Source of the DNA: a bacterium | Lineage (GTDB): Bacteria > Patescibacteriota > Microgenomatia > Levybacterales > UBA12049 | DNA length: 10,162 bases | Direction: 5' to 3' | NCBI GenBank assembly: GCA_021820025.1 | Contig: JAKAEF010000026.1 | Span: 1 to 10,162, forward strand | Shown here: positions 1-6,664 of the stretch, piece after piece | Layout of the letters: every line of letters begins with the position of its first letter | Position numbering within the stretch: the stretch's first letter is position 1 | Program-made: the position numbers and the translations under genes | Notes under the pieces: generated by a model | What the model was told of the DNA's origin: nothing | The model's database searches: none | What the model saw: the letters and a program-made list of their open reading frames with translations, nothing else

Positions 1-1
1 A

Positions 2-664
2 AGCTTTACCCCAGTTAACCAAACAATTATTAGGACTTCGTATTCGTATGTAACAACTACCTTGCAGCAAGCAGGCATTACTGCAACACCTCTAACAAAC
101 TATTGCACATTAAGCAGTTGTCAGCTCCCAAATACGTTACCAAATGGCGTCTATATAGCAAATGGAAATTTAAATTTAGTTGGAAATCCATTAGCTACCT
201 CCCCTGTCTATACAGAACCAGCAAATACAAATGTAACTATTTTAGTTAACGGAACAACAACAATAAATGGAAACATTACAATTGCTAAAAATAGCGGTTC
301 TGCATTTACATTAATTTCTAAAGGAAATATTACGATTCCGGCAACAGTTGGAGAATCTTCTGCTACGTCTTTGAATTCTGATTTGGATGGATTTTATAGT
401 ACAGACAACAGCTTTATAGTCGCGTCTGCTAGCAATGGAAAATGTAACCCTGATGGATCATCTAGTGATCTTAAATTAAATATCGGAGGAGCTGTTATGG
501 TAAATGCAGGAGAAACAGGCGGAAGTTTTCAAAATTCTAGAGATCTTTGTGTTAAAGATACTGATTGTCCAGTTACAACAATTTCTCAAAGAGTTGACCT
601 TATGTTAAATACACCAGCAATTTTGAAACATAGAAATAATTTCTTCCAGGAAGTCGCCCCATAA
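2..664 (+). CDS. C-terminal part of a large secreted beta-helix-like surface protein (5' truncated by window edge)
   Basis: The frame is open from base 2 with no stop, so this is the 3' end of a longer gene; the TTG at 62 is not a credible start because homology to the downstream paralogue runs through it. The 220 visible residues align end to end with residues 592-827 of the protein at 1444-3927, beginning SFxPVNQTxIRTSYSY and sharing TLISKGNI, SDLDGxYSTD, NAGETGGSFQN and RDLC. Repeated short beta strands of the type VNGTTTINGNITI suggest a parallel beta-helix (inference). Two late Cys pairs are conserved with the paralogue. The protein ends in FFQEVAP. The paralogue has a signal peptide, so export to the cell surface is likely. 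Its stop lies 4 nt from the stop of the opposing gene, with no terminator between. Specific function is unknown; adhesion or an envelope role is a guess. Confidence 0.85.
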   Translation, partial: SFTPVNQTIIRTSYSYVTTTLQQAGITATPLTNYCTLSSCQLPNTLPNGVYIANGNLNLVGNPLATSPVYTEPANTNVTILVNGTTTINGNITIAKNSGSAFTLISKGNITIPATVGESSATSLNSDLDGFYSTDNSFIVASASNGKCNPDGSSSDLKLNIGGAVMVNAGETGGSFQNSRDLCVKDTDCPVTTISQRVDLMLNTPAILKHRNNFFQEVAP

Positions 665-668
665 AATA

Positions 669-1232
669 TTAGTTAAAGGTAAAAGAGGAAATAATTGTTT
701 TTATATCGTTCCAACTGCTGTTTTCAAATTTTGAATTCCCTAAAAATTGGATGTAATAATTTTTATTATTTTTCATAAACCAAACAATATAATTCCATCC
801 TCTTACCGTTGGAGTAAGGTTTGTATCAGATAAAATTATAGCTTTTTTTCCTGCAATTTGAATATTTTTAACTTTTTGTAATTTATCGTATGTAATTTTT
901 TCCGATTTTTTATTGTACAATGTGGCAAATTCTTTTTGTGTTGTAAGAGGTTCTTTGCTATTAGGTGCCGCAACAAGTATTGCTATGGATACTAGGTTAC
1001 CTAGTTGAGCACTATCTGCTCCCCCTGTTTCTGCCACAACTTGATCTTCTGAATTACCAATTTTACTTTGTTCTTGTATCGCCCAATTGAATGGAATTTT
1101 TATTGAATAATTTTCCATTTGATTTGTATAAGAAATAAAGCGAGGATGCTCTATTTGATAGTTTATATAAATCAAAAAACTTACAACAATTAATAGACAA
1201 GAAACTAATATTATTTGAATCCTCTTCTTCAT
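669..1232 (-). CDS. Membrane-anchored PsbP-like small protein, function unknown
   Basis: A 187-residue protein. Residues 1-3 are positively charged (MKK), 4-26 form one hydrophobic segment, and the rest is a soluble domain that should lie outside the membrane. The domain begins with NYSIKIPFNWAI and ends with a WNDIKTIISSFTF helix, with GKKAIIL and YYIQFLG strands between. This layout resembles PsbP-like or PsbP-related domains often seen in small envelope proteins of CPR bacteria and Firmicutes; the match is by eye and not certain. Upstream starts are possible at ATG 1238 and TTG 1256. I chose ATG 1232 because it begins MKKR and lies 7 nt after a TATACT box, the same spacing as at efp. The gene lies between two surface-protein paralogues on the other strand, suggesting an envelope-related role (inference). 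No catalytic motif is visible. Confidence 0.75.
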   Translation of the reverse strand: MKKRIQIILVSCLLIVVSFLIYINYQIEHPRFISYTNQMENYSIKIPFNWAIQEQSKIGNSEDQVVAETGGADSAQLGNLVSIAILVAAPNSKEPLTTQKEFATLYNKKSEKITYDKLQKVKNIQIAGKKAIILSDTNLTPTVRGWNYIVWFMKNNKNYYIQFLGNSKFENSSWNDIKTIISSFTFN

Positions 1233-1239
1233 AAGCATT

Positions 1240-1245
1240 AGTATA
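1240..1245 (-). promoter_or_regulatory. Candidate -10 box of the PsbP-like gene
   Basis: TATACT on the minus strand, preceded directly by TG, ends 7 nt before the ATG at 1232. A start site 7-8 nt downstream would give a transcript that begins at or next to the start codon (leaderless). No convincing -35 hexamer and no Shine-Dalgarno sequence are visible. Confidence 0.4.
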
Positions 1246-1390
1246 CAAAAAATCAAACAAAGAAAAAAGAAATAAACAATTATTCTATATTGCCTTTTTT
1301 CTTAGATAATTTAAAACAATCTCCCCTTTTGTAGATTAGACAGAGAAAATTTGCATAATATTTTTCACTTACTTTTTTTATTTTTTGTAC

Positions 1391-1396
1391 TATAAT
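1391..1396 (+). promoter_or_regulatory. Candidate -10 box of the large surface protein gene
   Basis: A consensus TATAAT lies 47 nt before the chosen ATG at 1444. The hexamer 17 nt upstream (1368-1373, CTTACT) matches the -35 consensus poorly. The predicted start site near 1403 gives a leader of about 40 nt containing a perfect inverted repeat and a six-codon minigene. This divergent spacer (1233-1443) otherwise holds T-rich and A-rich runs and no gene. Confidence 0.5.
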
Positions 1397-1404
1397 TGCG
1401 GCGA

Positions 1405-1425
1405 TATGAAAAATATATTTTCATA
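1405..1425 (+). repeat. Perfect 8-bp inverted repeat in the surface-protein leader
   Basis: TATGAAAA (1405-1412) and TTTTCATA (1418-1425) are perfect inverted copies separated by ATATA. The repeat starts about 9 nt downstream of the TATAAT box, so it would sit at the very 5' end of the mRNA or serve as an operator overlapping the initial transcribed region. It also contains an ATG opening a minigene, MKNIFS then TAA (1406-1426). Which role applies, if any, cannot be told from sequence alone. Confidence 0.45.
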
Positions 1426-1443
1426 ATTTGCGTTAGATTTTCT

Positions 1444-3927
1444 ATGTATAAATCTCTTGCCCTAAAAATACGTATTGTCTTGCCTTTTTTTCTTTTAGGT
1501 ATTCTCTTTTTTATATTTTTTCCTAAAACAGTTATCGCAGCTACAAATTGTAATTCAAATCCTGTATGTACAGGCTGTGCAAATCCTAATAATAATACTT
1601 GTGGAAATAATAATGGGATAGGAACAGGATGTGTTTATACAGGGTATGGAGGTTCTACAACCAACTCCTGCACTTCTGTTACAGCTCCAGACCAACCAAA
1701 TTATTGTAATTATACTGCCGGATGTTTTAGCGGATATTCTTGTGTTAATGATGTATGTTACCAAGATTGTAGTATCGGAACTTGTGGAGGAGCATGTGCA
1801 GATGCAACTATGCGCTATGTTACCGGAAGCAGCCAAACCTGTGGAAGCTGGTTTAGCAGTGCAGGATGTTATGCATTTAATTCTTGCTCGTGCACAAGTG
1901 GACCAACTTATGGAGCATGTACTCCTCAAGTAAATACCTGTAGCACAAATAACGGAACACAAACTGTAACGCTCTACTACACTCCTCGTGGAGATACTTA
2001 CTGCACTCCATTAAGTTATCAGCAAAATTGCACACAATCGAATTGTAGTACCAATTATTCTTGCTCTTTAGAAACATGTGTTACCAATATAACTGTTACT
2101 AGCTATATAGATACCAACCATAATGGGAATTTTGATAGCACAGAAAATCCTTTTGCATTACTTTCTACTGCAATTTCGGGTCATGGTTCTGGAATAACTG
2201 ATGCTAATGGAAAATATATTTTTTCTGGACTTTCAACGGGAACATATAGTGTTTCGCTAACAGCCCCAGATGGCTATGCAGTTACAAATACAAATCCTGC
2301 AACTGTAAACCTTACAAGTACAAATGCAGATGCACAGGTATATTTTGGATTAACAGCAATGGAAATTAGCGGACAAGTGTTTGTAGATTATTATCATAAC
2401 GGAGAAACATCAGAATATAATGGAGAGCAAGGAACTTTGAGTATTAATGGGGTACGTGTTCCTCTAGATGGTGCCGGAAAGTTTACGTATACACCTCCAA
2501 CTGTTGGAACGTACACAGTTACGTATACACCCAGTAGTACTTATATTAATTGGGGAACAAACTCAAGAACATACACTATTACTGACACAACCCCTCAAGT
2601 TACGAATGTCGCTTTCTCTATTACTCCTATATTTAGGATAAAAGGATTGATATATAATGATGTAAATAAGAGTTCTTATTTTACATCTTCTACAGACCCA
2701 TTATTAAGTACAGGAACACTAACAGAAACAGGACCCACAAGTAAGACAGTAACCATTAATAGTGATGGAACATATACCATTGAAGGACTTCTTTCTGGAG
2801 AATATACACTAAAATATACTCCTCCTTTAGGATATGAAGCTACTTATCCCCCAAATGCAACGACAAATGTAGTAGTGGGAGCTCCTTGTAATACACACCA
2901 AAATCACGATAATGACACAACAGGTCAATTAATAGCAACCAGTTGTGATGCATACAACAATATTGATGGGCTTAATTTTGGAGTAACAAATGAATTTGCC
3001 TGGATTCAAGGAATTTGTTCTGACTTACGCATTGATAATGGATTTACTAATAAAATACCTGCAACAGCTGATTGCAACGGCACCTCTGCCCCTTATGCAA
3101 ATATATGTAATAGCACAGATGCGGGCATTATTTTTTCTGGAAATCAAAACGCAGATTTTGGATTAGGAAATGCATCTGCAAATAATTGGATTGTTGGAGG
3201 AAGCGGATATCCAGAAAGCTTTTTACCGGTCAACCAGACTGTTATTAGAACATCGTATTCATATACAAAAACAAGTTTAAAACAAGCGGCAATAACACCA
3301 ATAGAGTTATCAACAAAATGCACTATTCCTGATTGCACATTACCAAAAGATCTAGCAAGTGGAGTGTATGAAGTAAATGATAATTTAGTAATTGAGCCAT
3401 GGGATAACGGAAACATTTCCTTTACTATTCAGCCTATCAATCCTTATCCTCGATCTGACTATCCAGAGCTTGTTTATCCAGAAAAACATATTGTCTTACT
3501 AATTAGCGGAACAACAACAATTAAAGGGAAAATTATTATTCCATCCAGTACCAAATCTACATTTACACTTATTTCTAAGGGAAATATTATTGTCGAGCCA
3601 CAAGTTGGAGAAAGTTCCATTTATTCTCTATCATCAGATTTAGATGGTTTGTACAGTACAGATGCTTCATTTGTTGTACAGTCAGCAAGCACAACAGGCA
3701 ACTCATGTCAATTTGACGGGACAACAGTAGATAAAAAATTAAATATTGCTGGATCTGTTATTGTAAATGCAGGAGAAACAGGCGGAAGTTTTCAAAATGC
3801 CCGAGATTTATGCGAATATGATGCATCATGTCCAACAACTACATTTTCATTGCGAACAGATTTTTTACTTAATGCACAAGATGTACTAAAACGAAGAAAT
3901 TCTACTTTTGAAGAACAGTCTCCTTAG
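1444..3927 (+). CDS. Large secreted modular surface protein: Cys-rich head, SdrD/Cna-B-like repeats, beta-helix-like C-terminal domain
   Basis: An 827-residue protein. I chose ATG 1444 because it places a normal signal peptide at the N-terminus (charged residues to 10, hydrophobic 11-27, cleavage near VIA-A at 32-33); the upstream in-frame TTG at 1396 overlaps the -10 box. Residues 36-212 hold 24 cysteines, including two C-x5-C-x4-C modules (C94/C100/C105 and C201/C207/C212), so many disulfides are likely. Three beta domains of the SdrD-B/Cna-B/CarboxypepD-regulatory kind follow, at about 216-304, 307-395 and 397-478. The first carries a calcium-type loop, DTNHNGNFDSTE (223-234). Residues 515-827 form a domain opening with WIQGICSDLRIDNGF and turning into beta-helix-like strands, homologous to the gene at 2-664. 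No LPXTG motif, lipobox or C-terminal membrane helix is seen. A role in cell-surface attachment is plausible but inferred. Its stop overlaps the opposing gene's stop by 4 nt. Confidence 0.9.
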   Translation: MYKSLALKIRIVLPFFLLGILFFIFFPKTVIAATNCNSNPVCTGCANPNNNTCGNNNGIGTGCVYTGYGGSTTNSCTSVTAPDQPNYCNYTAGCFSGYSCVNDVCYQDCSIGTCGGACADATMRYVTGSSQTCGSWFSSAGCYAFNSCSCTSGPTYGACTPQVNTCSTNNGTQTVTLYYTPRGDTYCTPLSYQQNCTQSNCSTNYSCSLETCVTNITVTSYIDTNHNGNFDSTENPFALLSTAISGHGSGITDANGKYIFSGLSTGTYSVSLTAPDGYAVTNTNPATVNLTSTNADAQVYFGLTAMEISGQVFVDYYHNGETSEYNGEQGTLSINGVRVPLDGAGKFTYTPPTVGTYTVTYTPSSTYINWGTNSRTYTITDTTPQVTNVAFSITPIFRIKGLIYNDVNKSSYFTSSTDPLLSTGTLTETGPTSKTVTINSDGTYTIEGLLSGEYTLKYTPPLGYEATYPPNATTNVVVGAPCNTHQNHDNDTTGQLIATSCDAYNNIDGLNFGVTNEFAWIQGICSDLRIDNGFTNKIPATADCNGTSAPYANICNSTDAGIIFSGNQNADFGLGNASANNWIVGGSGYPESFLPVNQTVIRTSYSYTKTSLKQAAITPIELSTKCTIPDCTLPKDLASGVYEVNDNLVIEPWDNGNISFTIQPINPYPRSDYPELVYPEKHIVLLISGTTTIKGKIIIPSSTKSTFTLISKGNIIVEPQVGESSIYSLSSDLDGLYSTDASFVVQSASTTGNSCQFDGTTVDKKLNIAGSVIVNAGETGGSFQNARDLCEYDASCPTTTFSLRTDFLLNAQDVLKRRNSTFEEQSP
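3763..3798 (+). repeat. 36-bp stretch identical to 500-535 in the paralogous gene
   Basis: The codons for VNAGETGGSFQN are identical at nucleotide level in the two surface-protein genes (500-535 and 3763-3798), while flanking sequence differs at many synonymous sites. It marks the most conserved part of the shared C-terminal domain. Recent gene conversion or strong constraint could explain it. Confidence 0.7.
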
Positions 3928-4688
3928 TCTTGGAGATTATCTAAAAATCCTTGTAAATCAGGAGTTAATGGAGCTACAAAATCTATTTGTTTTCCAGTTG
4001 TTGGATGGATAAAAGAAATTCCTTTTGCATGCAAAAAAAGTCTTGATAATAATTTTCTGTCGTCTCGTGCTACTTTTCTTCCTGCATATAATTCATCTGA
4101 AACAATTGGTCTATTAATATGTTTTAGATGTACTCGAATTTGATGTGTTCGACCTGTTTGCGGATATAATTCTACCAAAGAAACTTTTTCTTTTTTCTTT
4201 CCATTAATCATTTGTTTAACAGCTAACACTTGATATAAAGTCCTTGCCTCCCTGCCCCCTGCCACTGCACCAAAGCGCATTCTATTAAATTCTAATCTTC
4301 CTATTGGAACATTTATCTCCCCGCTTTGTGGCACAATTTCTCCATGAGCCAATGCTAAGTATACTTTTTTAATTTGTCTTGTCATAAATTGCTCTTTTAG
4401 TTTTGCAAAACTGTTTGGATTTTTGGCAACCAACAAAATACCCGATGTCTCTTTATCTAATCTATGTACTATCCCTCCCCTATTTTTAAATTCGTATACT
4501 GGATTATACTCTCCTGTTTCTGTCTTTTCTAAAATTGTACCTGTTGGCTGTTGGAGTTGAATATTATGTTCTACCCAGTCTTGTACTGTTTCTTCTCCTC
4601 TTGTTGTATCTGCTTTATTTACCGTCATTCCAGATGGTTTATTAAGCACAACCATGTCTTGATCTTCAAAAAGTATTTGTGGTTGCAT
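3924..4688 (-). CDS. RluA/RluD-family RNA pseudouridine synthase without S4 domain
   Basis: A 254-residue enzyme predicted to isomerise specific uridines in rRNA (or tRNA) to pseudouridine in the cytosol. The catalytic motif HRLDKETSG is at 75-83, with Asp78 as the expected catalytic residue. The family's N-terminal VLNKPSGM (14-21), the substrate-loop region KKVYLALAHG (107-116) and the TGRTHQIRVHL motif (178-188) are all present. The protein starts at the catalytic domain and lacks the N-terminal S4 RNA-binding domain of RluD and RluC, so in layout it resembles RluA. The exact target site cannot be assigned. It is the last gene of the efp operon, with its ATG 3 nt after the preceding stop, which suggests translational coupling. 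A purine-rich stretch ending about 12 nt upstream of the ATG is a weak ribosome-binding candidate. Its stop overlaps the stop of the convergent surface-protein gene. Confidence 0.93.
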   Translation of the reverse strand: MQPQILFEDQDMVVLNKPSGMTVNKADTTRGEETVQDWVEHNIQLQQPTGTILEKTETGEYNPVYEFKNRGGIVHRLDKETSGILLVAKNPNSFAKLKEQFMTRQIKKVYLALAHGEIVPQSGEINVPIGRLEFNRMRFGAVAGGREARTLYQVLAVKQMINGKKKEKVSLVELYPQTGRTHQIRVHLKHINRPIVSDELYAGRKVARDDRKLLSRLFLHAKGISFIHPTTGKQIDFVAPLTPDLQGFLDNLQD

Positions 4689-4691
4689 ATA

Positions 4692-5390
4692 TTATTTTTT
4701 CTTCTTTCCGGGCAATTGATATGTTGTTTGCTGATAAAAAAACATTGCAAAAAAGAAAAACCAAATAAACCCTAAAATAATATCTTCAGGAGTAAAACTA
4801 AAATAAAATTTACTGCCTCTTAACCCTATTCTAAGAAAGATAAAAAGAAGTGAAAATATACTTATTCCTAAATACCCTATACTACCATCATTTAATTTAT
4901 TTTTAGTAAATAATAGTGTTAAAATAATTGCCCAGATAAAATAAATTATTGTACCGATTGCAGAAATATAAGGAATATGTTTTGTGAGAAAAAATTCAAT
5001 AACTGCAAACAATGGTAATCCACTACTAAAAGCATAGAGAAAAGAAATAGTAAAAACATCAAACACTCGCAAGAATGGCAGTCTTTTTTTATTGAGAATA
5101 AGTAATAAATAAGCAATACCAGCTAAAATACCGCCACTTAAAGAAAGCCCCGGAAAATATGGGAATAAAAATAAAACAAATGGATCTAAATATTTTGTAC
5201 TTACATGCTCTATAACATAAAAAAATCGTGCAAATAAAAATCCTAAAATATAGATAATAAAAGAAATATTAAAAAGTTGTTCTAAGGTAATATTTTTTCG
5301 CAACAAAATAAAGTCATCTTTTGCAAAAACAAAAATACAAAACAAAAATACAAAAAGAGATACAAATGATATTTCTAAAATAAATTGCAT
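4692..5390 (-). CDS. Degenerate Lgt-like (prolipoprotein diacylglyceryl transferase family) membrane protein
   Basis: A 232-residue polytopic membrane protein with about seven hydrophobic segments. The order of landmarks follows Lgt: GFLFARFFYVIEH (50-62) corresponds to the GAR-x-x-Y segment, GLSLSGGILAG (81-91) to GMSFHGG, FDVFTIS (110-116) to the segment before the Lgt signature, and YLGISIFSLLFIFLR (173-187) to the late Y-x-x-x-RF segment. However, the His of the HGG motif is Ser85, and the RIGNFINGE signature, which carries essential Arg and Asn in E. coli Lgt, is replaced by SSGLPLFAVIE (122-132). It is therefore either a non-catalytic homologue or an enzyme with altered chemistry. I start it at ATG 5390, one base after the MFS stop (TAATATG); the upstream TTG at 5429 would run back into the MFS gene. 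The family assignment is by eye and moderately sure. Confidence 0.75.
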   Translation of the reverse strand: MQFILEISFVSLFVFLFCIFVFAKDDFILLRKNITLEQLFNISFIIYILGFLFARFFYVIEHVSTKYLDPFVLFLFPYFPGLSLSGGILAGIAYLLLILNKKRLPFLRVFDVFTISFLYAFSSGLPLFAVIEFFLTKHIPYISAIGTIIYFIWAIILTLLFTKNKLNDGSIGYLGISIFSLLFIFLRIGLRGSKFYFSFTPEDIILGFIWFFFFAMFFYQQTTYQLPGKKKK

Positions 5391-5391
5391 A

Positions 5392-6654
5392 TTATAAAAA
5401 TATTGATCTAAATAAACCAATGACTGCAATAAGTATAGCTAAAACCGTTAACACAGTTCCGACTCCAAATAAATCCGCCAAGGATCCAACAATAATAACT
5501 GGAATAAGAGAAATAAGCGATGCTGCTGTATTTAATGCTCCATAAATTTTTCCTCTCACAGCATCAGAAGTTTGCTCTTGAATAAGTGTGTTTGAAGGAA
5601 CAAAAATAAAAGAATTTGAAAATCCTAACCCAAATGCCAACAACATCATAATATTTAATATTGAAATATGCCAATGAAAAGGAAGAATTCCATTAATAAA
5701 ATGAATAAATCCTTTAGAAGCGACATCGGAACCATATGGCATTAAAAATACGGTAATTGCTGCAAACAATAATCCAAGAGTTGCACTTTTATGTCGAGAA
5801 AATTGACTAAAAAAATTTGTGACAATATAAGACCCAAATGCCATACCAACAACAGCTGGTGTTACAAAAAGTAACGGAAAAGATTCTATATTTATGTGTA
5901 AGATTTGTTTTGCATAACCTGGACCAATAACAGAAATAATAATAATTAAAATTTGAGAAAGAATTAAAAGTGAAAACGCATGCGAAACATCTCTAATTTT
6001 TAAAATTACAGCAAATGCTTTTTTAACTTCTGCAATAAAGTTAAAGTTTTGTGCTCTTTTAATTTGTTTTTTCTCTACAATTTTGGGGACTTTAATAAGT
6101 AACGCAAACACAGAAGCAACTAAAAAAATTACTGCTAATGCCAAAAGTGCGTTTGTTTTTCCAAACAATAGCAAAAATGGCCCTGACAGCGCATAAGCAA
6201 CAAGTACTGCTCCAAACCATGCCATACTAAAAAGCGCATTGGCAGCAAATAATATTTCTTTTTTAACAAGAAGAGGAATCATAGGAGTTTCTGCCGGAAT
6301 AAAAAATTGCGTTACAATAGCACTTAAAAATGATAGTGTATAAACCGTTGGTAAATTTTTATGAAAAATTGCTAAAAGGATTAATAAACCAAATCGTAAA
6401 ATATTTGTACCAAACAAAACAAATTTTTTATTCCAATGGTCAACATACACTCCCGCCAATATGCCAAAGATTATTGCTGGAATAGTAAAAGAAAGAACAA
6501 CTCCAGAAACTGCTGTATTAGAATTGGTAAGAGTAAAAACAAGGAGAATTAGAATAAAATTGAGCATGTTCATGGCAATCTGGGAGAAGGCCTCAGACAA
6601 CCATAAAAAAAGGAATGATTTCTCTTTAAGGGCAAGTAGAAACGGATTGTTCAT
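5392..6654 (-). CDS. MFS transporter, MFS_3 (EntS / macrolide-efflux-like) type
   Basis: A 420-residue inner-membrane protein with about 12 hydrophobic helices, predicted to export a small molecule using the proton gradient. Family signs are the motif-A-like loop GVYVDHWNKK between helices 2 and 3 (68-77), and the helix 4-5 region PAETPMIPLLV, followed by AANALFS and SGPFL, typical of MFS_3 proteins. TSDAVRGKIYGALNTAAS and a GSLADLFG turn lie in the C-terminal half. A charged cytoplasmic loop (KVPKIVEKKQIKRAQN) sits in the middle. I chose ATG 6654 over upstream non-ATG starts because it lies 10 nt after the efp stop and begins NNPFLLALKEKSFLFLWL, a typical MFS_3 N-terminus. Second gene of the operon. 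The substrate cannot be predicted; drug export is only one possibility. Confidence 0.9.
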   Translation of the reverse strand: MNNPFLLALKEKSFLFLWLSEAFSQIAMNMLNFILILLVFTLTNSNTAVSGVVLSFTIPAIIFGILAGVYVDHWNKKFVLFGTNILRFGLLILLAIFHKNLPTVYTLSFLSAIVTQFFIPAETPMIPLLVKKEILFAANALFSMAWFGAVLVAYALSGPFLLLFGKTNALLALAVIFLVASVFALLIKVPKIVEKKQIKRAQNFNFIAEVKKAFAVILKIRDVSHAFSLLILSQILIIIISVIGPGYAKQILHINIESFPLLFVTPAVVGMAFGSYIVTNFFSQFSRHKSATLGLLFAAITVFLMPYGSDVASKGFIHFINGILPFHWHISILNIMMLLAFGLGFSNSFIFVPSNTLIQEQTSDAVRGKIYGALNTAASLISLIPVIIVGSLADLFGVGTVLTVLAILIAVIGLFRSIFL

Positions 6655-6664
6655 GCTTTTTTTA

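Noticed and set aside
1396..1443. N-terminal extension of the surface protein from TTG 1396
   Set aside because: The TTG overlaps the TATAAT box, and the extension would place charged residues and a Cys before a normal signal peptide. ATG 1444 fits better.
1555..1962. A 135-codon open frame on the minus strand, rich in Cys, Ser, Thr and Ile
   Set aside because: It lies antisense to the Cys-rich head of the surface protein and its composition simply mirrors that biased coding sequence. It has no start context or homology that I recognise.
4551..4775. A 74-codon plus-strand frame with hydrophobic stretches
   Set aside because: It is antisense to the start of the pseudouridine synthase gene and the end of the Lgt-like gene; the hydrophobic look comes from T-rich complement of A-rich sequence.
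5391..5429. Start of the Lgt-like gene at TTG 5429
   Set aside because: It would overlap the end of the MFS gene, while ATG 5390 sits exactly one base after the MFS stop, the usual arrangement for coupled genes.
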